Shown: positions 27,777-37,919, counted from the first letter of the stretch. The stretch: DNA of 64,000 nt from Agrobacterium cavarae (GCF_004310285.1 NZ_SISF01000031.1:380511-444510), one strand, 5' to 3'. Program-made: numbers and translations. Notes: generated by a model from the sequence alone, not told the origin.

Positions 27777-28571
27777 TTGTTCAGACGCTCGTTTTTCATC
27801 GCCATCGCCGCCACACTGCTATCGCCGGTTCTCGCATCGGCCGCTGATCTGCCGGATCTGAAGGGTCGCGAAATCGTCGTGGTGACGGAGAATGCCTATC
27901 CGCCGCTGCAATTCGTCGATCCGAAGACGGGCAAGCCGATCGGTTGGGAATATGATGCGATGAACGAGATCGCCAAACGGCTGAATGCCAAGGTCGAGTA
28001 TCAGAATGCATCCTGGGACGCGATGATCCCGGCTGTCTCCGCCGGGCAGTACGACATCGGCATGACCGGCATCAGCATCAAGGAAGAGCGCAAGGAAAAG
28101 GTGGATTTCTCCGATCCCTATATGCGCTCTGAAATGTTCATGCTGGTGCGGGCAGACGAGACCCGCTTCACCGATCCCAAGAGCTTTGCGGCCTTCGAGA
28201 AGGGACTGATCGGCGCGCAGGCTGGCACAACGCCCTTCTATACGGCCGTCTACGATAATCTCGATGGCAATGAGCAGAACCCGCGCGTCAAGCTGATGGA
28301 AACCTTCGGTGCCACCGTGCAGGCGCTGCGCACCGGCGATGTCGATCTGGTGCTGACAGATGGCGTTGCCGGCAAGGGCTATGTCGATTCGTCGAACGGT
28401 ACGCTGAAGCTGATCGGTGGACCGCTCGGCGGCGACGATTTCGGCTTCATCTTCAAGAAGGGCTCCGATCTGGTGGTACCCGTCAATGCCGCGATCGCTG
28501 CCTTGAAGGCCGATGGCACCTTTGCCGCGCTCGATAAGAAGTGGTTCCTGGACTACAAGCTTGGCGAATAA
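27777..28571 (+). CDS. amino-acid ABC transporter, periplasmic binding protein
   Basis: The 264-residue product has a Sec signal peptide ending in VLASA and a type-3 solute-binding fold: VVVTENAYPPLQFVDPKTGKPIGWEYD, then DIGMTGISIKEERKEKVDFSDPY and LTDGVAGKGYV. It probably binds a polar amino acid. The start is a TTG at 27777 because CAGGAG ends seven bases before it; the GTG at 27741 has no such site. The permease gene follows, but no ATPase gene is nearby. Confidence 0.9.
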   Translation: MFRRSFFIAIAATLLSPVLASAADLPDLKGREIVVVTENAYPPLQFVDPKTGKPIGWEYDAMNEIAKRLNAKVEYQNASWDAMIPAVSAGQYDIGMTGISIKEERKEKVDFSDPYMRSEMFMLVRADETRFTDPKSFAAFEKGLIGAQAGTTPFYTAVYDNLDGNEQNPRVKLMETFGATVQALRTGDVDLVLTDGVAGKGYVDSSNGTLKLIGGPLGGDDFGFIFKKGSDLVVPVNAAIAALKADGTFAALDKKWFLDYKLGE

Positions 28572-28607
28572 GCGAATGTGCAGGCCATCGCCTTGGAGCG
28601 TTCCGGC

Positions 28608-29423
28608 GTGAACCGTCCGCATTCAAAACAGGCGGCGGATGACTTTCCCTGGTGGCTGGTGTCGCTCATCGGTATCGGCGCCATTCTCGCCGGGGTGATT
28701 GCCGTTAACGGCGTCTATGCCCAGGTCTTCACCACCGTCATCAATGGCATCGGCATGACGATCTTCGTCACGCTGGTGGCCTTCTTTCTCGCCTGCCTCT
28801 GGGGTCTGTTGATCGCCCTTCTCGGCATGGCCGATCATATGGTCCTGCGGCAGATCGCGCGTTTCTACATCGAAACGATGCGCGGCATTCCGATCCTGGT
28901 GGTGCTGTTCTATATCGCCTTTGCCGGCGCGCCGCTGCTGGTGGATTTTGTCAATTGGCTGATGACGCCTCTGATTGCTGCAGGCTGGATCGAGGCCGTC
29001 ATCGTGCGCGACTTTTCGCTGATGTGGCGCGCGATCCTGGCGCTGACGCTCTGCTACGGAGCGTTCCTCGCGGAAATCTTCCGGGCGGGCATCGAGGCTG
29101 TCGATCAAGGACAGATCGAGGCTGCCAAGGCGTTGGGGCTCAGCCGCTACCAACGCTTTCGCCTGGTCGTCTTTCCGCAGGCGGTGCGCACGATCTTTCC
29201 GCCGCTCTCCAATGATTTCGTTTCGATGGTGAAGGATAGCTCGCTGGTCTCGGTGCTGGGTGTTGCGGATATCACGCAGCTCGGCAAGGTCTATGCGGCA
29301 GGCTCTTTCCGCTTCTTCGAGACCTATTCCATCGTGGCTTACGTCTATCTGATCCTGACGCTCGGACTGTCGCTGATTCTGCGGCGCATCGAAAAAGGGA
29401 TGCGCCGCAAGCAGGGGCGTTGA
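28608..29423 (+). CDS. amino-acid ABC transporter, permease (HisM/GlnP type)
   Basis: The inner-membrane permease has about five or six hydrophobic segments. It shows the polar amino-acid transporter pattern, ETMRGIPILVVLFYI and the EAA loop EAAKALGLSRYQRFRLVVFPQAVR. I chose GTG 28608, nine bases after GGAG; GTG 28578 and TTG 28593 are alternatives. It belongs with the binding protein just upstream. The cognate ATPase is absent: an MFS gene on the opposite strand follows after five bases. The pair must use an ATPase encoded elsewhere. Confidence 0.9.
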   Translation: MNRPHSKQAADDFPWWLVSLIGIGAILAGVIAVNGVYAQVFTTVINGIGMTIFVTLVAFFLACLWGLLIALLGMADHMVLRQIARFYIETMRGIPILVVLFYIAFAGAPLLVDFVNWLMTPLIAAGWIEAVIVRDFSLMWRAILALTLCYGAFLAEIFRAGIEAVDQGQIEAAKALGLSRYQRFRLVVFPQAVRTIFPPLSNDFVSMVKDSSLVSVLGVADITQLGKVYAAGSFRFFETYSIVAYVYLILTLGLSLILRRIEKGMRRKQGR

Positions 29424-29428
29424 AAGAC

Positions 29429-30724
29429 TCAGGCCTTTAAGTTCGGCTGCGAGGAGATCTGCTTGGCGATCATCCGGCCGGCGACGATCACGAGCACACC
29501 GGCAATCGCGAGGCAGGCCGAGAGGAAGAACATCGGGGCGATGGTGCTTCCCGTCTCATCGCGGATCCAGGGAACGACGTTCTGAGCGACGAAACCGCCG
29601 AGATTGCCGACCGAGTTGATCGCCGCAAGACCGGCAGCAGCGCCCGCACCCTTCAGGAATCGACCGGGAAGGCTCCAGAACACCGGCTGTCCGGCAAAGA
29701 TGCCAGCGGCTGCGATGCAGAGGAAGGCGAACTGCGCGACAGGCGATGTCATCAGAGCAGACATCAGCAGGCAGAAGGCGCCAACGAAGGCAGGCACGAC
29801 GATATAGGTGATCTTCTTTTCGGAGCGATCGGCAGCTGATGGCACCAGATAGAGGGCAACGGCAACGATCAGCCACGGGATGATGTTGATGAAGCCGTTT
29901 GCCGTATTCGACACGCCGAAGCTTTTGACGATGGTCGGCAGCCAGTAGCTCAGACCATAGGCGGCCAGCGGAAAGCCGACATAGCAGAGCGACATGAAAA
30001 GGACGCGCGGATTGATCAGGGCGCGGAAACCGTCCTCTGCATGTTCGTCCATGCCGGAGTTCTCCGAAGCGATGCGCTTGTTCAGCCAGTCCTTCTCGTC
30101 CTGCGACAGGAATGCGGCCGTTTCCGGCTTGTCGTCGAGATAGAAGATGGTGACGATACCCGCAATCACGGCCGGAATGCCGGTGGCAAGGAAGACCCAC
30201 TCCCAGCCTGCATAGCCCCAGAGGCCGTCCAGATCGAGCAACATGCCGCCAAGCGGTGCGCCAACGGCATTGGCAAGTGCGGAGAAGATCATGAACAGAC
30301 CGACCATGCGGCCGCGATAATCGCGCGGGAACCAGAGGGTCAGCAGATAGAGGACGCCGGGGAAGAAGCCAGCCTCGCAGACGCCGAGAAGGAAGCGCAG
30401 GATATAGAACATCGTGGGGCTGCTCGTATAGGCGAGCGCAATGGTCACAAGGCCCCAGGAAATGATGATGCGGGCAAACCAGAGCCTGGCGCCGAAGCGA
30501 TTGAGCAGCAGATTGCTCGGCACTTCGAAGATGAAATAGCCGATGAAGAACAGCGACGCGCCAAGGCCATAGGCATATTCGCTGAGACCCAGATCGCCGA
30601 CCATCTGTAGTTTGGCGAAGCTGACATTCTGACGGTCGATATAGGCGATGAGATAGAGAAGCCCGAGAAACGGCATCAGTCGCCATGTGATTTTTGAGAT
30701 AAGTGCTTTTTCAGATACCAACAT
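29429..30724 (-). CDS. MFS transporter, anion:cation symporter (ACS) family
   Basis: The 431-residue protein has 12 predicted membrane segments and clear ACS hallmarks: LLYLIAYIDRQNVSFAKLQM in the first helix, FFIGYFIFEVPSNLLLNRFGAR and the LLGVCEAGFFPGVLYLLTLWFP segment. Relatives carry organic anions such as tartrate, phthalate or hexuronates with protons. The substrate is not evident. GGAGGGG lies four bases before the ATG. It is convergent with the amino-acid permease and divergent from leuC. Confidence 0.92.
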   Translation of the reverse strand: MLVSEKALISKITWRLMPFLGLLYLIAYIDRQNVSFAKLQMVGDLGLSEYAYGLGASLFFIGYFIFEVPSNLLLNRFGARLWFARIIISWGLVTIALAYTSSPTMFYILRFLLGVCEAGFFPGVLYLLTLWFPRDYRGRMVGLFMIFSALANAVGAPLGGMLLDLDGLWGYAGWEWVFLATGIPAVIAGIVTIFYLDDKPETAAFLSQDEKDWLNKRIASENSGMDEHAEDGFRALINPRVLFMSLCYVGFPLAAYGLSYWLPTIVKSFGVSNTANGFINIIPWLIVAVALYLVPSAADRSEKKITYIVVPAFVGAFCLLMSALMTSPVAQFAFLCIAAAGIFAGQPVFWSLPGRFLKGAGAAAGLAAINSVGNLGGFVAQNVVPWIRDETGSTIAPMFFLSACLAIAGVLVIVAGRMIAKQISSQPNLKA

Positions 30725-30817
30725 GTACCCCTCCCTGTCGGCAGCACGCCGAGGTGCCGCCCGATTTGACGAGACCGGCTCTCACGGCATCGTGAGAAAG
30801 CGGTTTCGGTGCCGTCC

Positions 30818-30914
30818 TAAAACGCGTCGCGATCCTTCGGATTCGCTCGTCACGCTTTAGGTCCTTCTCTGCCGCATGTCGTTATCGCAAAACCGGTGAC
30901 CACTTTTGCGCGAC
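30818..30914 (-). repeat. rhizobial intergenic repeat, copy B
   Basis: On the minus strand this copy reads GCGCAAAAGTG, spacer, CGGTTTTGCGATAACG, ATGCGG and continues to GAGCGAA and GCGACGCGTTTTAGG, matching copy A at 6233-6316. Its far part also forms an inverted repeat (CCTAAAACG with CGCTTTAGG). It occupies the first half of the 539-base gap between the MFS gene and leuC. The rest of that gap is the leuC leader. Confidence 0.6.
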
Positions 30915-31030
30915 GTCCTCTAACGTTTCACACGAGACTTTTATCCCGCCCACAACGCCCGGCATTTTTTTGCGTTGCACAAGAGAGATTCCTTAAATAC
31001 GGGCCGGGCGGTTTTCAATCGCAAAGCGCC

Positions 31031-31267
31031 ATGTTGCTGTTGAAAAGCCGATCTGCTATGAGAGACGCATGGGATCGAAATTCGGATGTCTCGCGCCAAA
31101 CATTTTCGTGCTGCAGGATCACAAGCGTCTGCCGGCACGATTTTTCGCGCGTGTTTCCGGCGCGTTCAACGGCCGACTTACGTTCGCCTGATGGCCTGAA
31201 AAGGCTGTCGGCCTTTACTCCACATCCCCCAATTTCCTTTTTGACATTCGAATGGATAAAGCCATGA
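31031..31267 (+). CDS. possible upstream ORF in the leuC leader
   Basis: A 78-codon frame starts ATG TTG CTG TTG (Met and three Leu codons) and its TGA overlaps the leuC start in an ATGA arrangement. It has no good Shine-Dalgarno and its sequence resembles no protein I know. It may be chance, or a translated leader coupled to leuC. Low confidence. Confidence 0.2.
   Translation: MLLLKSRSAMRDAWDRNSDVSRQTFSCCRITSVCRHDFSRVFPARSTADLRSPDGLKRLSAFTPHPPISFLTFEWIKP
31171..31216 (+). promoter_or_regulatory. alternative hairpins in the leuC leader
   Basis: GGCCGAC (31171-31177) pairs with GTCGGCC (31207-31213), enclosing GCCT-GAAA-AGGC. AAAGGC (31200-31205) can instead pair with GCCTTT (31211-31216). 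The two folds exclude each other and lie about 50 bases before leuC. Confidence 0.35.
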
Positions 31268-32673
31268 GCGCACCGCGTACTCTGTATGATAAAATCTGGG
31301 ATGATCACGTCGTCAACCGCGATCCCGATGGAACCTGTCTTCTCTATATCGACCGTCACTTGGTCCATGAAGTGACATCGCCGCAGGCTTTCGAAGGCCT
31401 GCGCATGGCCGGTCGTCCGGTTCATTCGCCTACACGCACGCTCGCCGTCGTCGACCATAACGTTCCCACGACCGCAGACCGTCTGGAAGGCATCAAGAAC
31501 GAAGAGAGCCGCATTCAGGTGGAAGCGCTGGCGCAGAACGCCAAGGAGTTCGGCCTCGAATATTATTCCGAGCGCGACAAGCGTCAGGGCATCGTTCATA
31601 TCGTCGGACCGGAGCAGGGCTTCACCCTGCCGGGCATGACGATCGTTTGCGGGGATAGCCACACCTCCACCCATGGCGCTTTCGGCGCGCTGGCCCATGG
31701 TATCGGCACGTCCGAAGTCGAGCACGTTCTGGCAACCCAGACGCTCATCCAGAAGAAGGCCAAGAACATGCTGGTGCGTGTGGATGGCAAGATTCCGGAC
31801 GGTGTCACGGCAAAGGACATCATTCTCGCCATCATCGGTGAGATCGGCACGGCTGGCGGCACGGGCCACGTCATCGAATTTGCCGGTGAGGCGATCCGTT
31901 CGCTGTCGATGGAAGGTCGCATGACCGTCTGCAACATGACGATCGAAGGCGGCGCGCGCGCCGGTCTGATCGCGCCCGATGAAACGACATTCGAGTATAT
32001 CAAGGACAAGCCGCGTGCGCCGCAGGGCGAGACGCTGGAACAGGCCATTGCCTATTGGAAGACGTTGAAGTCGGATGAGGGTGCCCATTACGACAAGGTC
32101 GTTATTCTGGATGCCGCCAACCTGCCGCCGATCGTTTCCTGGGGCTCGTCTCCGGAAGACGTGGTTTCGGTGCAGGGCATCGTGCCGAACCCTGACGATA
32201 TTGCCGACGAGAACAAGCGCAATTCCAAGTGGCGTGCGCTCGACTATATGGGCCTGAAGCCCGGCACCAAGATGACCGATATCGCCATCGATCGCGTCTT
32301 CATCGGCTCCTGCACCAATGGCCGCATCGAGGATCTGCGCGCTGCCGCCAAGATCGTCGAAGGCCGCAAGGTCGCACCGACCGTTTCGGCCATGATCGTT
32401 CCAGGCTCGGGTCTCGTCAAGGAACAGGCGGAGAAGGAAGGCCTGGACAAGATCTTCCTCGAGGCTGGTTTTGAATGGCGCGAGCCAGGCTGCTCCATGT
32501 GCCTGGCGATGAATGACGACCGTCTGGCACCCGGTGAGCGTTGCGCCTCTACCTCCAACCGCAACTTCGAAGGCCGTCAGGGCTACAAGAGCCGCACACA
32601 TCTGGTCTCTCCCGCCATGGCGGCGGCGGCAGCCGTTGCTGGCCATTTCGTCGATGTGCGTGAGTGGCAGTAA
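31264..32673 (+). CDS. leuC: 3-isopropylmalate dehydratase, large subunit
   Basis: LeuC, with the small subunit LeuD, isomerises 2- to 3-isopropylmalate in leucine synthesis through a [4Fe-4S] cluster. The 469 residues show the aconitase-family motifs [12 protein letters not shown], the first cluster ligand in [12 protein letters not shown], and the other two in CSMCLAMN, followed by [15 protein letters not shown] 31264 gives the usual [15 protein letters not shown] start; an in-frame ATG lies at 31252. leuD is not adjacent, as is usual in Rhizobiaceae. The leader is long and may fold. Confidence 0.97.
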   Translation: MSAPRTLYDKIWDDHVVNRDPDGTCLLYIDRHLVHEVTSPQAFEGLRMAGRPVHSPTRTLAVVDHNVPTTADRLEGIKNEESRIQVEALAQNAKEFGLEYYSERDKRQGIVHIVGPEQGFTLPGMTIVCGDSHTSTHGAFGALAHGIGTSEVEHVLATQTLIQKKAKNMLVRVDGKIPDGVTAKDIILAIIGEIGTAGGTGHVIEFAGEAIRSLSMEGRMTVCNMTIEGGARAGLIAPDETTFEYIKDKPRAPQGETLEQAIAYWKTLKSDEGAHYDKVVILDAANLPPIVSWGSSPEDVVSVQGIVPNPDDIADENKRNSKWRALDYMGLKPGTKMTDIAIDRVFIGSCTNGRIEDLRAAAKIVEGRKVAPTVSAMIVPGSGLVKEQAEKEGLDKIFLEAGFEWREPGCSMCLAMNDDRLAPGERCASTSNRNFEGRQGYKSRTHLVSPAMAAAAAVAGHFVDVREWQ

Positions 32674-32735
32674 GCACTGCTTGATGCTTAGGCTCCCAAG
32701 GTCTTTGGGAGCTGACACAGCTCCGCACTCTCCTT

Positions 32736-32819
32736 CGTCATCCTCGCCCTTGAGGCGAGGATAGATGGCACATGTGAGGAGCGAAATCGTGGATCCTCGG
32801 CTCAAGGCCGAGGATGACG
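32736..32819. repeat. paired palindromic repeat between leuC and dapF
   Basis: Two hairpin units face each other. Unit 1 is CGTC followed by ATCCTCGCC-CTTGA-GGCGAGGAT (32736-32762), and unit 2 is ATCCTCGGC-TCAAG-GCCGAGGAT followed by GACG (32793-32819). Each has a perfect 9-bp stem, and the two units together form a larger inverted repeat, like bacterial REP/BIME elements. It fills much of the 324-base gap between leuC and dapF; nothing else stands out there. Confidence 0.85.
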
Positions 32820-32997
32820 GCAGAGGGTGGGGTGGCTCGTGGTCACCAACTGACATCTGGTCATGCCTTGGACGACTGGTATCACGCCCAATCCCACTTG
32901 GTTTTCCCGCACCCAGACTGGTAATTCCCCCGCAATTCCGCCATATAGAGGCGAATTAGGCGCCGCTTGCGCGCCCATCTCGGACAAGGTCAGGCAC

Positions 32998-33915
32998 ATG
33001 ACACAGACGGTCGAATTCGCGAAGATGAACGGGCTTGGCAACAAGATCCTGGTTGTCGATATGCGCGGCCGCAAAGACATGGTCTCGCCGCAGGCGGCGA
33101 TCGCGCTGAACGCCGATGCTGAAACGGCCTTCGACCAGATCATGGCGATCCACGATCCGCGCCTTGCCGGAACCGACGCTTATATCGACATTCTCAATTG
33201 CGATGGCACCAAGGCGCAGGCCTGCGGCAATGGTACACGCTGCGTGGTGCAGGCGCTGGCGTCAGAAACCGGCAAGAAGGCCTTCACCTTTCAGACCGTC
33301 GCCGGCATCCTCAATGCCAGCGAGCATGAGGACGGGATGATTTCCGTCGATATGGGTCTGCCGCGTTTCCGCTGGAGCGATATTCCGCTTTCGGAAGAGT
33401 TTCACGATACGAGCCGCATCGAACTGCAGATCGGGCCCATCGACGATCCGGTGCTGCATTCGCCATCTGTCATGTCCATGGGCAACCCGCATGCCATCTT
33501 CTGGGTGGATCGCGATCCGATGGAATTCGATCTCGAGCGGATCGGGCCGCTGCTGGAAAACCATCCGATGTTTCCGGAAAAGGCCAATATTACGCTCGCG
33601 CAGGTCATCTCCGACAGCCGGCTTCGCACCCGCACCTTCGAGCGCGGTGCAGGTCTGACGCTTGCCTGCGGATCGGCCGCTTGCGCTGCCGCCGTCTCAG
33701 GCGCACGGACTGGCCGCACCGGTCGCCGCGTGGAGATCGATGTCGCGTCCAGCCCCGTTCGCATTCCGCTGAACATCGAATGGCGGGAGGATAACCACGT
33801 CATCATGACCGGTCCTGCCGAATGGGAGTGGGCCGGGCATGTCGATCCCGTCACCGGCGCATGGACGCGCGACTTGGGGACGCGAGAGGCGGGCGAGAAG
33901 CAGGGCGTCTTATGA
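32998..33915 (+). CDS. dapF: diaminopimelate epimerase
   Basis: DapF converts LL- to meso-diaminopimelate for peptidoglycan and lysine. The 305 residues contain both catalytic cysteines, Cys76 in ACGNGTRC and Cys224 in ACGSAACA, with the family N-terminus [15 protein letters not shown]. The open frame extends 45 codons upstream, but ATG 32998 with AAGGTCAGG before it is the expected start. The stop overlaps the ATG of mtaB, so translation is probably coupled. It starts the dapF-mtaB-ftsY-yciB-DUF2585 group. Confidence 0.97.
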   Translation: MTQTVEFAKMNGLGNKILVVDMRGRKDMVSPQAAIALNADAETAFDQIMAIHDPRLAGTDAYIDILNCDGTKAQACGNGTRCVVQALASETGKKAFTFQTVAGILNASEHEDGMISVDMGLPRFRWSDIPLSEEFHDTSRIELQIGPIDDPVLHSPSVMSMGNPHAIFWVDRDPMEFDLERIGPLLENHPMFPEKANITLAQVISDSRLRTRTFERGAGLTLACGSAACAAAVSGARTGRTGRRVEIDVASSPVRIPLNIEWREDNHVIMTGPAEWEWAGHVDPVTGAWTRDLGTREAGEKQGVL

Positions 33916-35186
33916 GCGGTGTCGAGGTCATAACCTTCGGCTGCCGCCTCAATACCTATGAATCGGAAGTGATGCGGACTGAAGCCGAAAAGGCGGGGCT
34001 CAACAATTCGGTGTTGGTCAATACCTGTGCTGTGACCGGTGAAGCCGTTCGCCAGGCACGTCAGGCCATCCGCCGGGCGCGTCGCGACAATCCGCATGCG
34101 CGCATCATCGTCACCGGTTGCGCTGCCCAGACGGAAAAGCAGACCTTTGCCGCCATGCCGGAGGTCGATGCCGTGCTCGGCAATGAGGAGAAGCTGAAAA
34201 GCACATCCTATCGCGCACTGCCGGATTTCGGCGTCTCGGCGGAAGAGAAGCTGCGCGTCAATGACATCATGAGCGTCAAGGCCACCGCGCCGCAGATGGT
34301 CAAGCACATCGATGGGCATGTGCGCGCTTTCATTCAGGTGCAGAATGGCTGCGATCACCGTTGCACCTTCTGCATCATCCCCTATGGCCGCGGTAACTCC
34401 CGTTCAGTGCCGATGGGTGCAGTGGTGGATCAGGCGCGCAAGCTGACCGAAAGTGGTTACCGCGAAATCGTCCTGACCGGCGTGGATGCCACGAGCTATG
34501 GCGCCGATCTGCCGGGCGAGCCGTCGCTCGGATACTTGGCGAAAACGCTGCTGAAGCAGGTGCCGGATATTTTGAGGCTCAGGCTTTCCTCCATCGACAG
34601 CATCGAGGCGGACCGTCACCTGATGGACCTGATTGCCGACGAGCCACGCTTCATGCCGCATCTGCATCTGTCGTTGCAGCATGGCGATGATATGATCCTG
34701 AAGCGGATGAAGCGTCGGCATCTGCGCGACGACGCCATTCGGTTCTGTCGCGAGGTGCGCGCTTTGCGTCCGGAGATCGCTTTCGGTGCGGATATGATCG
34801 CCGGCTTTCCGACCGAGACCGACGAGATGGCGGAGAATGCCGCGACACTTGCGGAAGCGTGCGGCATTTCCAGCCTGCATGTCTTCCCCTATAGCCCGCG
34901 CCCCGGCACGCCTGCCGCAAGAATGCCGCAGCTCGACCGAGCGCTGGTGAAGGAACGGGCGGCAAAACTGCGGGCGCGTGGAGAGGCGCTTCGCCTTGCG
35001 CATCTCGACGCCATGGTTGGACGCGAGCAGACGATTCTCGTCGAGAACAATGGTTTTGCCCATACCGATAACTTTACCCTGGTGGCGGCACCTGATCTTG
35101 CGCCCCGCACTCTTGCGCGGGTTGCCATTACGGGTCACAACGGTAAGCACTTGAATATGCAATATCTGGCGGCGCAGGCGGCCTAA
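33912..35186 (+). CDS. mtaB: tRNA t6A37 methylthiotransferase MtaB
   Basis: MtaB is a radical-SAM enzyme that adds a methylthio group to N6-threonylcarbamoyladenosine at tRNA position 37. The 424 residues show the N-terminal UPF0004 domain ([26 protein letters not shown]), with three cluster cysteines. The radical-SAM motif CDHRCTFC and a C-terminal TRAM-like stretch are also present. The CRLN motif marks it as MtaB rather than MiaB or RimO. It overlaps dapF by four bases and is followed by ftsY after 20 bases. Confidence 0.95.
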   Translation: MSGVEVITFGCRLNTYESEVMRTEAEKAGLNNSVLVNTCAVTGEAVRQARQAIRRARRDNPHARIIVTGCAAQTEKQTFAAMPEVDAVLGNEEKLKSTSYRALPDFGVSAEEKLRVNDIMSVKATAPQMVKHIDGHVRAFIQVQNGCDHRCTFCIIPYGRGNSRSVPMGAVVDQARKLTESGYREIVLTGVDATSYGADLPGEPSLGYLAKTLLKQVPDILRLRLSSIDSIEADRHLMDLIADEPRFMPHLHLSLQHGDDMILKRMKRRHLRDDAIRFCREVRALRPEIAFGADMIAGFPTETDEMAENAATLAEACGISSLHVFPYSPRPGTPAARMPQLDRALVKERAAKLRARGEALRLAHLDAMVGREQTILVENNGFAHTDNFTLVAAPDLAPRTLARVAITGHNGKHLNMQYLAAQAA

Positions 35187-35206
35187 AAACAAGAGACGGA
35201 ATAGTC

Positions 35207-36673
35207 ATGGCCCTCGGCTTTATCAAAAAAGTCTTTTCGTTTGGCAAGGACAAGGCCGAGACGGATAAGCCCGAAGGCGAAGAGGCCGTTTTGCATGAGC
35301 AGGACCGCAGCGCCTTTGAAGAAGCGTTGAACGAGGCGGAAGCACATACGCTGCCTGCCGAAGATCCTGTTGCCGATGTGGAAATGGAAACCGCCGCAGG
35401 GCCTGTTTCCGATGATGTCGAGCCGGTCGCCGACATCGCCGACGATGTCGAAGATGAGGATGATGAGGACGCGCCGCTTTTGCCTGGGCCTGAACTGGTC
35501 GGCGATATCGGCATGGTGCCGCTCTCCCTGCTGGAAGCCGAAGCGGCTGCCGACGAGGCTGTCGATGGTGTTTCGCTGGATACTGTTTCCGCTGATGCGC
35601 CTCTCAACGCTCACACGCTGGATGATATTCTGGACGAGGCGGAAGCCGCCAGCGGCATTCCGCCCGCTGCATTGTCTCCTGCCGTTCCGGCTAGCCTTCC
35701 AAAAGGCTTCGCCTCCGCTGCGGATCGCGTCGAGCCGGTCGAGGCCGCACCTGAACCGAAGCTCACCTGGTTCCAGCGCCTGCGCGCCGGTCTTGCACGC
35801 ACCTCCTCGCAACTGACGAACCAGATTTCGGCCCTCTTCACCAAGCGTAAGCTCGATGAAGACACGCTGGATGAGCTGGAAGATCTGCTGATCCAGTCCG
35901 ACCTCGGTGTCGAGACCGCCATGCGCATCACCGGCGCGCTGTCTTCCGAGCGCTACGGCAAGGATGTGAGCGGGGAGGATGTCGCCAAGATCATGGCAAG
36001 CGAGATCACCAAGGTTCTCCTGCCCGTCGCCAAGCCGCTGGAACTCGATCTGTCGCACAAGCCGCATGTCATTCTGGTGGTCGGCGTCAACGGTACTGGC
36101 AAGACCACCACCATCGGCAAGCTTGCGGCAAAACTCTCCGGCTCCGGCCTGAAGGTGATGTTGGCTGCGGGCGATACGTTCCGTGCGGCTGCCATCGAGC
36201 AGTTGAAGATCTGGGCGGATCGCACCGGATCGGACTTCCTCGGCACCAAGCTTGGCGCCGATGCCGCAGGGCTTGCCTATGATGCCTATGAACAGGCGCG
36301 GGCCAAAAAGAGCGACGTGCTGATCATCGATACGGCGGGCCGCCTGCAGAACAAGACCGAGCTTATGGCCGAGCTGGAAAAGATCGTGCGCGTGCTGGCC
36401 AAACTCGATCCGGAGGCGCCGCACACCGTTCTTCAGACGCTGGATGCGACGACGGGTCAGAACGCCATGAACCAGGTTGAGATTTTCCGCAACGTTGCGG
36501 GTGTCTCGGGCCTTATTATGACAAAGTTGGATGGCACGGCGCGCGGCGGTATCCTCGTTGCGATCGCTGCCAAGCATAAGTTGCCGGTCTATTTCATCGG
36601 CGTGGGCGAAGGCGTGGACGATCTGGAGCCGTTCGAAGCAGAAGATTTCGCCAAGGCGATTGCGGGAGTTTGA
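35207..36673 (+). CDS. ftsY: signal recognition particle receptor FtsY
   Basis: FtsY is the membrane-associated GTPase that receives Ffh-ribosome complexes. Its 488 residues begin with a long acidic region (A domain, about 1-185, rich in Glu and Asp), followed by the N domain and the GTPase domain with [32 protein letters not shown] and [10 protein letters not shown]. Its partner ffh is at 22.3 kb. It lies between mtaB and yciB on one strand; the stop lies three bases before the yciB start. Confidence 0.98.
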   Translation: MALGFIKKVFSFGKDKAETDKPEGEEAVLHEQDRSAFEEALNEAEAHTLPAEDPVADVEMETAAGPVSDDVEPVADIADDVEDEDDEDAPLLPGPELVGDIGMVPLSLLEAEAAADEAVDGVSLDTVSADAPLNAHTLDDILDEAEAASGIPPAALSPAVPASLPKGFASAADRVEPVEAAPEPKLTWFQRLRAGLARTSSQLTNQISALFTKRKLDEDTLDELEDLLIQSDLGVETAMRITGALSSERYGKDVSGEDVAKIMASEITKVLLPVAKPLELDLSHKPHVILVVGVNGTGKTTTIGKLAAKLSGSGLKVMLAAGDTFRAAAIEQLKIWADRTGSDFLGTKLGADAAGLAYDAYEQARAKKSDVLIIDTAGRLQNKTELMAELEKIVRVLAKLDPEAPHTVLQTLDATTGQNAMNQVEIFRNVAGVSGLIMTKLDGTARGGILVAIAAKHKLPVYFIGVGEGVDDLEPFEAEDFAKAIAGV

Positions 36674-36675
36674 GT

Positions 36676-37326
36676 ATGGATGTGGAAAGCAATCAGCGCG
36701 AAAGCGAAAAAATGGTGCGGGAAATCAGCCCGCTCCTGAAGTTCGTTTTAGAACTCGGACCGCTCGTCGTTTTCTTCTTCGCCAACTCCAAGGGCGACTG
36801 GCTGGCGGAAAAGCTGCCCGTTCTGCACGAATTCGGCGGTCCGATCTTCATCGCTACAGGCCTCTTCATGATCGCCACCGCACTCGCGCTCACCGTCTCC
36901 TGGATCCTGACCAGAACCCTGCCGATGATGCCGCTGATTTCCGGCCTCGTGGTTCTCGTCTTCGGTGCGCTGACGCTCTATTTGCAGAACGATACCTTCA
37001 TCAAGATGAAGCCGACCATCGTCAACACGCTGTTCGGCGTCATTCTGCTGGGCGGGCTGTTCTTCGGCCAGTCCTTGCTCGGCTACGTCTTCAACTCCGC
37101 CTTCAAGCTGACGGATGAGGGCTGGCGCAAGCTGACGCTGCGCTGGGGGCTCTTCTTCCTGTTCCTGGCGGTGCTGAATGAAGTCGTCTGGCGCAATTTC
37201 TCGACTGACACATGGGTTGCCTTCAAGGTGTGGGGCACCATGCCGATCACCATCATCTTCACCATGGCGCAAATGCCGCTCGTCATGCGCCACTCCGTCG
37301 AACCGCTGAACAAGGACCACAAATGA
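36676..37326 (+). CDS. yciB: inner-membrane septation protein A (YciB/IspZ family)
   Basis: The 216-residue membrane protein has about six hydrophobic segments and the family pattern [23 protein letters not shown] near the N-terminus and [20 protein letters not shown] near the C-terminus. YciB is linked to intracellular septation and envelope integrity; its biochemical role is not settled. A TTG at 36670 is also in frame, but ATG 36676 follows GGGAG at a normal distance. Its stop overlaps the next gene by ATGA. Confidence 0.94.
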   Translation: MDVESNQRESEKMVREISPLLKFVLELGPLVVFFFANSKGDWLAEKLPVLHEFGGPIFIATGLFMIATALALTVSWILTRTLPMMPLISGLVVLVFGALTLYLQNDTFIKMKPTIVNTLFGVILLGGLFFGQSLLGYVFNSAFKLTDEGWRKLTLRWGLFFLFLAVLNEVVWRNFSTDTWVAFKVWGTMPITIIFTMAQMPLVMRHSVEPLNKDHK

Positions 37327-37919
37327 CCACGACGGCTGTGCCGGCCTCCCGCTCGTCTTCAATCAAATGGTATTGGGTGGCCGTCGGGCTGCTGCTCGCG
37401 CAGATCGTCATTCTCTATATGATGGGCCGGGTTCCGATTTGCGAATGCGGCTATGTAAAGCTGTTCGAGCCGGGGGTGAACACGCCCGGTAACTCACAGC
37501 ACATCGCCGACTGGTACACGCCTTCCCACATCATCCATGGCTTCCTGTTCTACGGATTTGCCTGGCTTCTCTTTCGCAGCAAGCCCTTGTCGTTTCGGCT
37601 GTCTCTTGCCGTTCTGGTGGAGGCGGCCTGGGAACTCCTGGAAAACTCGCCGATCATCATCGACCGCTACCGCACTGCCACCATGGCGCTCGGCTATAGC
37701 GGCGACAGCATTTTGAATTCCGCGATGGACACGGTGTTCATGATCGTCGGCTTCTTCTTTGCCGCCCGTGTGCCGGTGTGGCTGACGATCCTGATTGCGA
37801 TATTCTTCGAGATCTTCACCGGCTGGCTGATCCGTGACAATCTGACCCTGAATGTGCTGATGCTGGTCTGGCCGGTGGATGCCGTCAAGGAATGGCAAAA
37901 CGCGCTTCCTGGTGCCTGA
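37323..37919 (+). CDS. UPF0314/DUF2585 membrane protein
   Basis: The 198-residue protein has about five hydrophobic segments and a conserved [18 protein letters not shown] loop followed by [18 protein letters not shown]. It is a known but uncharacterised alphaproteobacterial family. The ATG overlaps the yciB stop, which suggests a shared envelope function with YciB. The longer open frame upstream is antiphase to yciB and is not used. Confidence 0.9.
   Translation: MTTTAVPASRSSSIKWYWVAVGLLLAQIVILYMMGRVPICECGYVKLFEPGVNTPGNSQHIADWYTPSHIIHGFLFYGFAWLLFRSKPLSFRLSLAVLVEAAWELLENSPIIIDRYRTATMALGYSGDSILNSAMDTVFMIVGFFFAARVPVWLTILIAIFFEIFTGWLIRDNLTLNVLMLVWPVDAVKEWQNALPGA

Noticed and set aside
31015..32856. 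A 613-codon minus-strand frame over leuC and its flanks.
   Set aside because: leuC is clear on the plus strand, and the frame runs through repeats and the leader without any recognisable domain.
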